The position numbers and the translations under genes were made by a program. Positions 17,416 to 26,050 of a stretch of 64,000 bases of DNA are shown here, one piece after another (within the stretch, counting starts at the first letter, position 1; every line of letters starts with the position of its first letter). The notes beneath the pieces are model-generated. The model was not told the DNA's origin and did not search any database. It worked only from the letters and a program-made list of their open reading frames with translations. This stretch comes from Thermomonas fusca DSM 15424. GTDB lineage: Bacteria; Pseudomonadota; Gammaproteobacteria; Xanthomonadales; Xanthomonadaceae. The stretch covers positions 26,297 to 90,296 of the forward strand of contig NZ_AUIV01000020.1 in NCBI RefSeq assembly GCF_000423885.1, given 5' to 3'.

Positions 17416-18885
17416 ATGTGCGGCATCGTGGGTATCGTCGGCCACAGCGAAGTGGCCGGGTTGTTGTATGACGGGCTGACCATGCTCCAGCACCGCGGCC
17501 AGGACGCGGCCGGCATCGCCACCGTGCACGGCTCGCATCTGCGCGTGCACAAGGGCAACGGCCTGGTGCGCGACGTGTTCGACGCCAAGTCGATGGCGCT
17601 GCTGGAAGGCCAGGTCGGCATCGCCCACTGCCGCTACCCGACCGCGGGCAGCGAAGGCAGCGACGAGGCGCAGCCGTTCTACGTCAACTCGCCGTTCGGC
17701 ATCGCGCTGGCGCACAACGGCAACCTGACCAATGCCGATGCGCTGCGCCGCGAGGTGTTCGAACAGGACCGCCGCAACGTCAACACCGGCTCAGATTCGG
17801 AAGTGCTGCTGAATGTGTTCGCGCACGAGCTGGACACCCAGCACGCGCTGACGCCGGACGCGGTGTTCGCCGCGCTGGAAGGCGTGAACCGGCGCGTGAA
17901 GGGCGGCTACGCCGTGGTCTGCACGGTGCTGGGTCTGGGTCTGGTGGCATTCCGCGACCCGCACGGCATTCGCCCGCTGGTGCTGGGCAAGCGCAGCGGC
18001 GCCGCCGGCGATGAATTCATCGTTGCCTCGGAGTCGGTGGCGCTGGACGTGCTGGGCTTCGAGCGCGTGCGCGACGTCGCCCCGGGCGAGGGCATCATCA
18101 TCAGCAACGGCGGCGAGCTGTTCGCGCGCCAGTGCGCACCCGCCGCGCCGCACGCCACCTGCATCTTCGAGTACGTGTATTTCGCCCGGCCCGACTCGAT
18201 GATGGAGGAAATCTCGGTGCACAAGGCGCGCATGCGCATGGGCGTGACGCTGGGCGAGAAGATCCTGCGCGAGCGGCCGGACCACGACATCGACGTGGTC
18301 ATCCCGATCCCCGACACCAGCCGCGATTCCGCGCTGGAGATCGCCAACACGCTGGGCGTGAAGTACCGCGAAGGCTTCATCAAGAATCGCTACGTCGGCC
18401 GCACCTTCATCATGCCGGGGCAGGGCGAACGGGCGAAGTCGGTCAAGCGCAAGCTCAACCCGATCCCGCTGGAATTCCGCAACCGCGTGGTGCTGCTGGT
18501 GGACGATTCCATCGTGCGCGGCACCACCAGCCAGCAGATCGTGCAGATGGCGCGCGATGCCGGCGCAAAGAAAGTCTACCTGGCCTCGGCGGCGCCGCCG
18601 GTCCGCCACCCCAACGTGTACGGCATCGACATGCCGTCGCGCGAGGAGCTGGTGGCGCACGGCCGCAGCGAGAAGGAAATCGAACAGTTGCTGGGCTGCG
18701 ACTGGCTGATCTACCAGGACCTGGCCGACCTGGAGACCGCGGTGGCCGGGCCCAAGTTCCCCGGCCGCAAGTTCGACAGCTCCTGCTTCAACGGTGAGTA
18801 CGTGACCGGCATTGATGCCGATTATTTCGAGCGCATCCAGCAGCAGCGCTCGGACGAGGCGAAGAAGAAGCGGAGAGCCGGCTGA
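17416..18885 (+). CDS. purF: Amidophosphoribosyltransferase
   Basis: This is the first committed enzyme of purine synthesis, making phosphoribosylamine from PRPP and glutamine. It has 489 residues. The N-terminal nucleophile Cys2 is seen in MCGIVGIVG, followed by LQHRGQDAAGI, and the PRPP site VLLVDDSIVRGTTS is in the C-terminal half. An AGGAAG ribosome site lies before the ATG. Only 25 bases separate it from the SPOR gene, so the cvpA gene usually found here is absent. Confidence 0.95.
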   Translation: MCGIVGIVGHSEVAGLLYDGLTMLQHRGQDAAGIATVHGSHLRVHKGNGLVRDVFDAKSMALLEGQVGIAHCRYPTAGSEGSDEAQPFYVNSPFGIALAHNGNLTNADALRREVFEQDRRNVNTGSDSEVLLNVFAHELDTQHALTPDAVFAALEGVNRRVKGGYAVVCTVLGLGLVAFRDPHGIRPLVLGKRSGAAGDEFIVASESVALDVLGFERVRDVAPGEGIIISNGGELFARQCAPAAPHATCIFEYVYFARPDSMMEEISVHKARMRMGVTLGEKILRERPDHDIDVVIPIPDTSRDSALEIANTLGVKYREGFIKNRYVGRTFIMPGQGERAKSVKRKLNPIPLEFRNRVVLLVDDSIVRGTTSQQIVQMARDAGAKKVYLASAAPPVRHPNVYGIDMPSREELVAHGRSEKEIEQLLGCDWLIYQDLADLETAVAGPKFPGRKFDSSCFNGEYVTGIDADYFERIQQQRSDEAKKKRRAG

Positions 18886-18963
18886 CGGCCCACGGGATTT
18901 TAGGGGGCATGTGTGTTGCGAGCCCTGACACGCACCGGCCCGAGGAGTGCGGGCTCCAGGCAG

Positions 18964-19036
18964 GCGCGCGGCGGGCGATGCGTTTCAAGTCGCTCCCCGA
19001 TACTCGCTTGGTTGAAACGCATCGCCCGCCGCGCGC
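18964..19036. repeat. Perfect 25-bp inverted repeat with 23-base spacer
   Basis: The arm at 18964-18988 is the exact reverse complement of 19012-19036. It begins GCGCGCGGCGGGCGATGCG and ends TTTCAA. The spacer is 18989-19011. There is no T run, so it does not look like an ordinary terminator. It lies between purF and the DUF455 gene and may be a REP-like repeat, a miniature element or a stable RNA hairpin. Confidence 0.85.
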
Positions 19037-19060
19037 CATCGCGACTCTCTCGTTGTCGAT

Positions 19061-19864
19061 ATGAAAGACCTGATTTCCGCCGCCCGCGCCTGCCTTGATG
19101 CCGCCACGCCCGACGACAAGCCGGCGCTGACGCTGGCGATGGCCGCGGCGTTCGCGCGCGGCGAGCTGGTGGTCGATGGCGACGCGCCGCCACCCGAGCC
19201 GATCCGCATGCCGGGCCGGCCCGATCGGCCAAGGCTGGTGCATCCGCGCGACCTGCCGCGCCGCGGGTTCGGTACGGACGAAGGGCGCGCTGCCTTCATT
19301 CACGCCGTTGCCCACATCGAGTTCAATGCGATGGACCTGGCTTGGGACGCGGTGTACCGCTTCCGCGACATGCCCGCCGCGTTCTACGCCGACTGGGTGG
19401 CGGTGGCGAACGACGAGGCGCGCCACTTCAACCTGCTGCGCGCGCGACTGCGCGAGCTGGGCCACGACTACGGCGATTTCGACGCCCACAACGGCCTGTG
19501 GGAAATGGCGGAAAAGACGGCACACGATGGGATGGCGCGGATGGCGCTGGTGCCGCGGGTGCTGGAGGCGCGCGGGCTGGACGTTACCCCCGGCATGATC
19601 GTGAAGCTGCGCGCGCTGGGCGATGAGGCCACCGCCGGCATCCTCGAGATCATCCTGCGCGAGGAAGTGGGCCACGTTGCCGCCGGCAGCCGCTGGTACC
19701 GCTGGCACTGCGAGCGCGCCGGCATCGAGCCGCGCGCGCGCTTCCGCGAACTGTTGCGCGAATACGCCAGCGGCGTGCTGCACAAGCCGTTCAATGCCGA
19801 GGCGCGACTGCAGGCGGGGTTCGATCCGGAAGAGCTGGAAAGCCTGCTGGCCGAGGCGGACTGA
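19061..19864 (+). CDS. DUF455 ferritin-like domain protein
   Basis: This 267-residue cytosolic protein has the four-helix ferritin-like fold of the DUF455 family. Carboxylate/histidine metal ligands are visible as HAVAHIEFNAMD (about residue 90), VANDEARHF (about 125) and LREEVGHVAAG (about 205), the spacing expected for a di-metal centre. The reaction is not known; relatives resemble diiron hydroxylases. There is no good ribosome site before the ATG, and the large inverted repeat lies just upstream. It is followed on the same strand by a small lipoprotein gene. Confidence 0.82.
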   Translation: MKDLISAARACLDAATPDDKPALTLAMAAAFARGELVVDGDAPPPEPIRMPGRPDRPRLVHPRDLPRRGFGTDEGRAAFIHAVAHIEFNAMDLAWDAVYRFRDMPAAFYADWVAVANDEARHFNLLRARLRELGHDYGDFDAHNGLWEMAEKTAHDGMARMALVPRVLEARGLDVTPGMIVKLRALGDEATAGILEIILREEVGHVAAGSRWYRWHCERAGIEPRARFRELLREYASGVLHKPFNAEARLQAGFDPEELESLLAEAD

Positions 19865-19927
19865 GCCCCGATGCCGCGCCGTGGCGACGGTTGCGGCACA
19901 CTGGCTACCCGTCTCCGGAAGCCCGCC

Positions 19928-20383
19928 ATGAAGCTCTCCATTGCCGTCCTGTCGCTGCTGCTGGCGGCATGCAGCGCGCCGCAGTCGTCCGACTCCACGC
20001 CTGCATCGGGTACCAGCGCCGCCGGCCCTGTTTCGGCTACCCCGGAGGCGGTGGCGATGGGAAAGCGGGCGCCAGGCGATGTGGCTCCGCCGCTGCAGGT
20101 GTTCCGCGTGTTCGGCAACGAGCCGTTCTGGAACGCCAGTATCGAGGGCGACAGGCTGACCTACAGCACCCCGGACGATCCCGCCGGCCTGGTGTTGCAG
20201 GGGCGGCGTCGCGCCATCCCGGGTGGGGTGGAAATCGCGGGCAGCCATGACGGCCGCTCATTCTTGCTGACGGTCATCGAGGATGAGTGCAACGACGGCA
20301 TGTCCGGCAACAACTACGCGCTGGCGGCGAGGTTCCGCTTCGGCGACATCGACTTCGGCGGTTGCGGCGAAGCGGCGAAGTGA
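19928..20383 (+). CDS. Small lipoprotein (COG3650-like)
   Basis: This 151-residue probable lipoprotein has a signal peptide ending in the lipobox LLAAC, so Cys17 should be lipidated and anchored to a membrane. After a serine/threonine/proline-rich linker it has VFRVFGNEPFWNASIEG and a late MSGNNYALAARFRFG, a pattern seen in COG3650-type putative membrane lipoproteins. Function unknown. The open frame begins 19 codons earlier, but the signal peptide fixes the start at 19928. It is convergent with lpxH, four bases away. Confidence 0.8.
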   Translation: MKLSIAVLSLLLAACSAPQSSDSTPASGTSAAGPVSATPEAVAMGKRAPGDVAPPLQVFRVFGNEPFWNASIEGDRLTYSTPDDPAGLVLQGRRRAIPGGVEIAGSHDGRSFLLTVIEDECNDGMSGNNYALAARFRFGDIDFGGCGEAAK

Positions 20384-20387
20384 CGTG

Positions 20388-21110
20388 CTACAGGCGGGCG
20401 AGATCGCATCCGTCCGCACTGACGCGCAACACCGAGCCCTGTTCGTACCAGTCGCCCAGCACGATGCGGCTGCGGCCTTCGCCTTCGTCGTGGAACGCCG
20501 GGCGATGGGTGTGGCCATGGATCATGCGCTGCACGCCATGGCGCGCGAACCACTCCTGCACCGTGGTCGGTGCCACGTCGCCGATGGTTTCCGCCATGCC
20601 TTTCGCCACCAGCTCGCCGTAGCGCGCCTGGCTGGCCGCGCGCGCCTGCGCGGCGAACGCCAGCCGCCCCGCCAGCGGCTGCGCCAGGAATTGCGCCTGC
20701 CACTGCGGGCTGCGCGTCTGCGCGCGGAACTGCTGGTAGGCGGTGTCGTCGGTGCACAGCAGGTCGCCGTGCAGCAACAGGGTGGGGGTGCCGTACAGAT
20801 CGACCACCGTGGGGTCGTCGAGCAGGGTCATGCCGCAGCGCGCGGCGTAGGCCTCGCCCAGCAGGAAGTCGCGGTTGCCGCGGATGAAGTACGCCGGCAC
20901 GCCGGCATCGGCGAGTGCGCGCAGCCTGTCCGCCACCAACGCGCCGGCTTCGGATGGATCGTCGTCGCCGACCCAGGCCTCGAACAGGTCGCCGAGGATG
21001 TACAGGGCATCGGCGCCACGTGCTTCGCCATCGAGGAAGCTGCCGAACAGCGCGGTGATGTCCGGGCGCGCCGGGTCGAGGTGCAGGTCGGAGACGAAGA
21101 GTGTGGTCAT
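20388..21110 (-). CDS. lpxH: UDP-2,3-diacylglucosamine diphosphatase
   Basis: The enzyme hydrolyses UDP-2,3-diacylglucosamine to lipid X in lipid A synthesis, acting at the cytosolic membrane face. It has 240 residues, as usual for LpxH. Metallophosphoesterase motifs appear in order: SDLHL, GDLFEAWVGDD, GNRDFLL, HGDLLCTDD and HGHTHRPAF. The start is set at MTTLFVSDLHL; a 20-codon upstream extension has no family support. It is divergent from gltX. Confidence 0.93.
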   Translation of the reverse strand: MTTLFVSDLHLDPARPDITALFGSFLDGEARGADALYILGDLFEAWVGDDDPSEAGALVADRLRALADAGVPAYFIRGNRDFLLGEAYAARCGMTLLDDPTVVDLYGTPTLLLHGDLLCTDDTAYQQFRAQTRSPQWQAQFLAQPLAGRLAFAAQARAASQARYGELVAKGMAETIGDVAPTTVQEWFARHGVQRMIHGHTHRPAFHDEGEGRSRIVLGDWYEQGSVLRVSADGCDLARL

Positions 21111-21157
21111 GCGGAAATTGTAAGTCCCGGCAGCAGGAGGCGTTTGCGCGGGGGCAC

Positions 21158-21199
21158 AACCCCACCCCAACCCTCCTCTTCAAGGAAGGGGAGGGAGGA
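21158..21199 (+). repeat. Pyrimidine/purine hairpin upstream of gltX
   Basis: The stretch CCCCACCCCAACCCTCCTC is followed by CTTCAAGG and then GGGAGGG, giving an imperfect CCCTCC/GGAGGG stem. Similar CCCTCC-GGGAGGG hairpins are scattered in xanthomonad genomes (recalled, not checked). No other copy was seen in this window. Confidence 0.4.
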
Positions 21200-21239
21200 C
21201 AAGCTAAAATGCACGATTCCGCTCTATTGCCCTGTCCCC

Positions 21240-22637
21240 ATGACCGTCCGCACCCGCTTCGCCCCTTCTCCCACCGGCTACCTGCACATCGGCGGCGCGC
21301 GCACCGCGCTGTATTGCTGGCTGGAAGCGCGCCGCAAGGGCGGGCAGTTCGTTCTGCGCATCGAGGACACCGACCGCGAGCGCAGCACGCAGGCGGCCAT
21401 CGACGCCATCCTGCAGGCGATGGAATGGCTGGGCCTGGATTACGACGAAGGCCCGATCTACCAGACCCATCGCCTGGATCGTTACAAGGAAGTCGCCGAA
21501 CAGCTGGTCGCGTCCGGCCACGCCTACTACGCCTACGAGTCGAAGGAAGAGCTCGAGGCGATGCGCGAAGCGCTGATCGCCGCGAACGAGAAGCCGCGCT
21601 ACAACGGCGCCTATCGCGATGCCAACGCCGGCTGGCGCGACGATCCCAACCGGGTGATCCGCTTCCGCAATCCGCACGACGGCGTGGTGGCCTGGGACGA
21701 CAAGGTCAAGGGCCGCATCGAGATCGCCAACAGCGAACTCGACGACCTGGTGATCTTCCGCAGCGATGGCTACGCCACCTACAACTTCGCGGTGGTGGTG
21801 GACGACATCGACATGCGCATCACCGACGTGGTGCGCGGCGACGACCACGTCAACAACACGCCGCGCCAGATCAACATCTACAAGGCGCTGGGTGCACCGG
21901 TGCCGCACTTCGCGCACCTGCCGATGATCCTCGACGAGCAGGGCGCCAAGCTGTCCAAGCGCACCGGTGCCGCCGATGTCATGCAGTACCGCGACGCCGG
22001 CTACCTGCCGCACGCGCTGCTGAACTACCTGGTGCGGCTGGGCTGGTCGCACGGCGACCAGGAAGTGTTTTCCGTTGCGGAAATGCAGTCGCTGTTCGAC
22101 CTCGCCGACGTCAACGCCAAGGCGGCGCGGTTGGACATGGCCAAGCTGGGCTGGCTCAACCAGCAGTACCTGAAAACCGACGCTCCCGATGCCGTGGCCA
22201 AGCACCTCGTCTGGCACCTGGAACAGGCCGGCTACGATCTGGCGAAGGGTCCGAAGCCGGCCGACCTCGTGGTGGCGCTGCGCGAGCGCGCGCAGACCTT
22301 GAAGGAAATGGCGGAGAAATCGGCGGTCTGGTTCGGTTCGCTGACCGTCTACGACGAAGCGTCGGTGGCCAAGCATCTCAAGGAAGCCGCGCGTGAACCG
22401 CTGGCGCAGATGCGGGCGCGGCTTGCCGAACTGGTCGACTGGTCGCCCGATCCGATTCACGATGTCGTGAAGGCGGTGTCGGAGGCACTTGGCATCGGCA
22501 TGGGCAAGATCGCGCAGCCGCTGCGGGTGGCCATCACCGGCACCCAGGTCAGCCCGGATATCGGCTGGACGGTCTATCTGTGCGGGCGCGACGAAGCGCT
22601 GGCTCGGATCGATGCGGCCATCGCGCGGATTGGCTGA
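21240..22637 (+). CDS. gltX: Glutamate--tRNA ligase
   Basis: This class I aminoacyl-tRNA synthetase charges tRNA-Glu. It has 465 residues. The HIGH-type motif FAPSPTGYLHIGGARTAL is at the N-terminus and the KMSKS-type KLSKRTGA near residue 243. The region with zinc-binding cysteines found in some GluRS is absent here, as in the shorter class. The frame is open about 960 bases upstream, but the family start MTVRTRFAPSPTG fixes the ATG. A TAAAAT -10-like box lies about 30 bases upstream. Confidence 0.95.
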   Translation: MTVRTRFAPSPTGYLHIGGARTALYCWLEARRKGGQFVLRIEDTDRERSTQAAIDAILQAMEWLGLDYDEGPIYQTHRLDRYKEVAEQLVASGHAYYAYESKEELEAMREALIAANEKPRYNGAYRDANAGWRDDPNRVIRFRNPHDGVVAWDDKVKGRIEIANSELDDLVIFRSDGYATYNFAVVVDDIDMRITDVVRGDDHVNNTPRQINIYKALGAPVPHFAHLPMILDEQGAKLSKRTGAADVMQYRDAGYLPHALLNYLVRLGWSHGDQEVFSVAEMQSLFDLADVNAKAARLDMAKLGWLNQQYLKTDAPDAVAKHLVWHLEQAGYDLAKGPKPADLVVALRERAQTLKEMAEKSAVWFGSLTVYDEASVAKHLKEAAREPLAQMRARLAELVDWSPDPIHDVVKAVSEALGIGMGKIAQPLRVAITGTQVSPDIGWTVYLCGRDEALARIDAAIARIG

Positions 22638-22728
22638 ACGGCGCTGACCGCCGCGCTGGCGCGCGCGGTTGAAGCGGGGTCGACGGCCGCGGCTTGAGCT
22701 GGGCCATTGCAGCCCGCATCATCGGTGC

Positions 22729-23226
22729 ATGGGTAAATCGCATGCCTGCACCGATCCGCATCACCATGTCGACGACGCCGACGCGTTCGTGGCCGCGGTG
22801 GAGCGCGCCTGCGGCGAGCGCGGCCTGCGCCTGACCGCGCAGCGCGCGCGCGTGCTGGGCCTGATCGCGCAGGCCGGGCAGCCGATCAAGGCCTACGACC
22901 TGCTGGATCGCTTCCGCGCCGGCGAGGACGGTGCCAACGTGGCGCCGCCCACCGTCTATCGCGCGCTGGATTTCCTGCTGGCCAACGGCTTCATCCACAA
23001 GCTGGAGTCGATCAACGCGTTCGTGGCTTGCCACCATCCCAACGCCGCGCAGCATTCGGTGCCGTTCCTGATCTGCAACCGCTGCCATTCGGCCACCGAG
23101 CTGGAGGACGCCAGCATCGTGGCGACCCTGGATGCGGCAGCGCGGGCCTTGGGCTTTGCACCGCAGGCGCAGACGCTGGAAGTGCACGGTTTGTGCGCGC
23201 GCTGCGCGGGCGGGGAAGCCGGGTGA
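22729..23226 (+). CDS. zur: Fur-family zinc uptake regulator
   Basis: This 165-residue repressor shuts off zinc import when bound to zinc. The N-terminal winged helix spans about residues 20-95 (GLRLTAQRARVLGLI, PPTVYRALDFLLANGFIHKL). The zinc sites show as CHHPNAAQH, CNRCHSATELED and a C-terminal HGLCARC, the two CxxC pairs typical of Zur. It lies next to a ZnuD-like receptor gene with a Zur-type palindrome in its promoter. A possible start 20 codons upstream lacks homology, so MGKSHA was chosen. Confidence 0.9.
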   Translation: MGKSHACTDPHHHVDDADAFVAAVERACGERGLRLTAQRARVLGLIAQAGQPIKAYDLLDRFRAGEDGANVAPPTVYRALDFLLANGFIHKLESINAFVACHHPNAAQHSVPFLICNRCHSATELEDASIVATLDAAARALGFAPQAQTLEVHGLCARCAGGEAG

Positions 23227-23265
23227 CTTCCGCGCCTGCGCGCAGCTGAGGCGCAGGGGCTGAGG

Positions 23266-25440
23266 TCAGAAGAACATCCGTACGCCGAACGCGAGGTTGC
23301 GGCCCTGCAGCGGCACCACGTCCTTGAGGAACGAGGTATGCGGGCGCGCCTCGCGGTCGGTGAGGTTGGCGGCATCGAGGAACACTTCCCACTCACGACC
23401 ACCGGCGGTATCCAGATGCCAGGCCAGGTGGGCATCGACCAGGGTGTAGCCGGGCGTGGCGTGCTCGAACGCCGCCACCTTGTCCTGGCGTGCGTGGCGC
23501 ACCGCGCCGACGCTGGCGCGCCAGGCGTCGCGTTCCCAGCGCAGGCGGACGCCGGTGCGGGACGGGGCGATCCGCGGCAGGTTGCCGCCGGCGGCAACCT
23601 GCGCCTGTTCGAGATGGCTGTGGTCGCCGTGCGGCACTTCCACTGGCACCGCCGCGGTGGTGCCGGCCGCCGCCGCCAACCGCCCGCGCACGCTGTCCGC
23701 GAACAGGCCCAGCGACCAGCGGCCGCTGCTGTTGTCGACGATGTCCCAGTCCAGCTTGGCCTCGAACCCGGTCAGGCGGGCGTCATCCTGGCGCCACAGG
23801 CGCAGCGGGGCGCCGTCCACGCTGATGTCGGCGTTGGCCAGATAGATGAAGTCGTCGTAGCGGGCATGCCAGCCGGACAACTGCAGTTCGAACGGGCCGT
23901 GGTGCAGGTGCATGCCCAGCTCGATGCGGTTGGCGGTTTCGATGCCCAGCCCGGCGTCGCCCAGTTCATGGCTGCCGGTGGCCACGTGCAGGCCCGACGA
24001 ATACAGCTCCTCCGCGGTCGGCGCACGCTGCGCGCGGTCCAGGCCGAGGTTGAAGTGCAGCGCATCATTGATCTTCCAGCCCAGTCCGGCGGACACGCTG
24101 GTGGTGCTGAAATCGCGGTCCGGCGCGGCCGACGCAGCGCGGTCGACGTCGACGTGGTTGCGGTCGTGGCGCAGGCCCAGGTCCAGCTGCAGCGGCCCGA
24201 ACGCACGCTTGCCGATCCAGAACAGGCCGGTGTCGTCGGCCACCGTGCCGGGCACGAAGGCCTCGTCGCCGATCGCGGTGAAATCGCGCTGGCTGGCTTG
24301 CAGGCCGAACGCGCCGTTCCAGCCGGCCAGCGGTTGATGCACCAGTTCCACCCGCGCCTCGCGGCTGCGGTTGTTGAACACGGTGCCGACCGCATCGCCC
24401 TCGAATTCGGTGTGGGTGTAGCTGGTGTCGGCAACCTTCACCCGCAGCGAGGCGAACGGGCCGAGGTCGTCCAGGCCGCCGCGCAGTTCGTTGCGACGCT
24501 GGTCCATTTGCACGTGAACCGGACCCGCCTCTTCAAGGGCGTGGTCGGCGTGGTCATCTTCGCCGGCGCCATGCGCGTGGCCGCCGGGAATGCCGTAGCG
24601 GGTGTTGTACAGGCTGTAGCCGGCACCGAGGAAACCACGCTCGCCGATCCAGGAAATGCCCAGTGCAGCGCTGTCGGTGCGCACGGCGCTGTTGGCGAGG
24701 ATGCCGGCTTCGTCCGGCGACGGGGTTTCGCCCAGTTCGGCGCGGTGTTCGGCGCTCTCGGCGAAGCCGGGAATGCGGTAGTCGCCGGCTTCGCGATGCA
24801 GGGCATCGAAATGGAAGGCGATGCTGCCGCTGCCGCCGTCGATGCGGACCGTGCCGGTGTTGCCATCGCTGACGCCGTCGTGGCGGAGTTCGGCGCGTCC
24901 GGACAGCGGGGCGTCGGCGCGGACGACCGGGATCCGGCCATCGACCACGTTGACCGCGCCGCCGATCGCGCCGCTGCCGTAGAGCAGGGTCGCCGGGCCC
25001 TTGAGCACTTCGATCTGGTCGGCAAGGAAGGGCTCGATGCTCACCGCGTGGTCGACGCTGACCGTGGACACGTCGCCGGAGCCCAGGCCGTCGCTCAGCA
25101 CCTGCACGCGCGCGCCGTCCAGACCGCGGATGATCGGACGGCCCACGCCGGGGCCGAAGTTGGAGGTTTGCACGCCGGGCAGGCCGGCCACGGTTTCGCC
25201 GAGGGTGCCTGCCTTGGCTTCGTCCAGCTTGCTGCCGGCCAGCACTTCCACCGGCGCGGTCAGGTTCTCGGCGGTGTCCGCCAGCGGCGTGGCATGCACT
25301 TCGACCGCACTCAGGTTCTTGGGTGCGCTGTCGTGCCTGGCCTGCTGCGGCGCATCGGCAGCGTGGAGGACGGGAGAAAGCGCCAGCGCCAGTGCGGAGG
25401 CAAGCAGGGCGGGCCGGAGGGTGGGGGCGGGATATGACAT
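23266..25440 (-). CDS. TonB-dependent outer-membrane receptor, ZnuD-like zinc importer
   Basis: This 724-residue outer membrane receptor has a signal peptide ending near LHAADA, a TonB-box-like region after residue 43, a plug domain to about residue 170 (IIRGLDGARVQVLSDG, LLYGSGAIGGAVNV) and a 22-strand-type barrel ending in Phe (GVRMFF). Histidine-rich stretches at 288-308 and HGDHSH at 604-609 resemble the zinc-binding loops of ZnuD. The adjacent zur gene and the Zur-type box 40 bases upstream support zinc. Copper or another metal is the main alternative. Confidence 0.85.
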   Translation of the reverse strand: MSYPAPTLRPALLASALALALSPVLHAADAPQQARHDSAPKNLSAVEVHATPLADTAENLTAPVEVLAGSKLDEAKAGTLGETVAGLPGVQTSNFGPGVGRPIIRGLDGARVQVLSDGLGSGDVSTVSVDHAVSIEPFLADQIEVLKGPATLLYGSGAIGGAVNVVDGRIPVVRADAPLSGRAELRHDGVSDGNTGTVRIDGGSGSIAFHFDALHREAGDYRIPGFAESAEHRAELGETPSPDEAGILANSAVRTDSAALGISWIGERGFLGAGYSLYNTRYGIPGGHAHGAGEDDHADHALEEAGPVHVQMDQRRNELRGGLDDLGPFASLRVKVADTSYTHTEFEGDAVGTVFNNRSREARVELVHQPLAGWNGAFGLQASQRDFTAIGDEAFVPGTVADDTGLFWIGKRAFGPLQLDLGLRHDRNHVDVDRAASAAPDRDFSTTSVSAGLGWKINDALHFNLGLDRAQRAPTAEELYSSGLHVATGSHELGDAGLGIETANRIELGMHLHHGPFELQLSGWHARYDDFIYLANADISVDGAPLRLWRQDDARLTGFEAKLDWDIVDNSSGRWSLGLFADSVRGRLAAAAGTTAAVPVEVPHGDHSHLEQAQVAAGGNLPRIAPSRTGVRLRWERDAWRASVGAVRHARQDKVAAFEHATPGYTLVDAHLAWHLDTAGGREWEVFLDAANLTDREARPHTSFLKDVVPLQGRNLAFGVRMFF

Positions 25441-25479
25441 GCGGGTCCGTTGGAAAGAGGAGTGCGCCGATGAGGATAA

Positions 25480-25494
25480 TGTTATAACATAACA
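25480..25494. promoter_or_regulatory. Putative Zur box between the receptor and merC genes
   Basis: TGTTATAACATAACA has perfect six-base arms around AAC and closely matches the gammaproteobacterial Zur consensus (TGTTATA-N-TATAACA type). It lies 40 bases before the receptor ATG and 34 before the merC-like ATG, so one operator could control both divergent genes. Confidence 0.8.
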
Positions 25495-25527
25495 AATCGC
25501 ATCCCCCCTGCCGGACGTCATGCCCCG

Positions 25528-25941
25528 ATGAATTCACGCCTGCACCTGCTGCTGGACCGTCTCGGCGCCACCGGTTCGCTGCTTTGCGCCATCCACTGCG
25601 CGCTGATCCCGCTGGCGGTCGCGCTGCTGCCGTCGCTGGGCGTGGCGCTGTGGCTGGACGATGGCTTCGAGACGGCGTTCGTGACCTTTGCCAGCCTGTT
25701 CGGCCTGTCGGTGCTGGTCTGGAGCTACCGCCGCCACCGCACGATGCGCGCGCTGGGGCTGCTGCTGCCCGGACTGGGTGCGCTGTGGCTGGCGGTGCTG
25801 TACCCGCCGCTGCACCACTCGGTGGTGCTGCATGCCGTGGTGATGACCTTCGGCGGCACCCTGGTGGGGCTGGCGCATCTGGCCAACCTGCGGCTGAACC
25901 ACGGCCACGTCCACGACGCCACCTGCGCGCATTCGCACTGA
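25528..25941 (+). CDS. MerC-domain inner-membrane protein
   Basis: This 137-residue protein has four predicted transmembrane helices. The MerC-type metal motif CAIHCALIPL is in the first helix, and the C-terminal tail is rich in His (HGHVHDATCAHSH). MerC was described as a mercury importer, but chromosomal relatives away from mer genes have unclear cargo. Here it is divergent from a zinc receptor gene and shares its Zur-like operator, which suggests zinc handling across the inner membrane. No mer genes are present. No Shine-Dalgarno is evident. Confidence 0.8.
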   Translation: MNSRLHLLLDRLGATGSLLCAIHCALIPLAVALLPSLGVALWLDDGFETAFVTFASLFGLSVLVWSYRRHRTMRALGLLLPGLGALWLAVLYPPLHHSVVLHAVVMTFGGTLVGLAHLANLRLNHGHVHDATCAHSH

Positions 25942-26050
25942 ACGAGCCCGCGCCTTCCGGCCCACCGCGTGCCCCCGGGCGCCGTGCTAGAATCCCCGGT
26001 TCTCGCGCGCGGCGCGATCCACCGACACGTATCGATCCAGGAGCAACACG

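Noticed and set aside
15675..17621. Long minus-strand frame opposite folC, the SPOR gene and purF
   Set aside because: It covers parts of three well-supported genes on the other strand and shows only compositional repeats.
20283..21239. N-terminal extension of gltX
   Set aside because: GluRS starts at MTVRTRFAPSPTG; the preceding frame runs antisense to lpxH.
25528..25941. Mercury resistance gene merC
   Set aside because: No merR, merT, merP or merA is nearby, and the operator matches Zur, so a mercury role is not supported by context.
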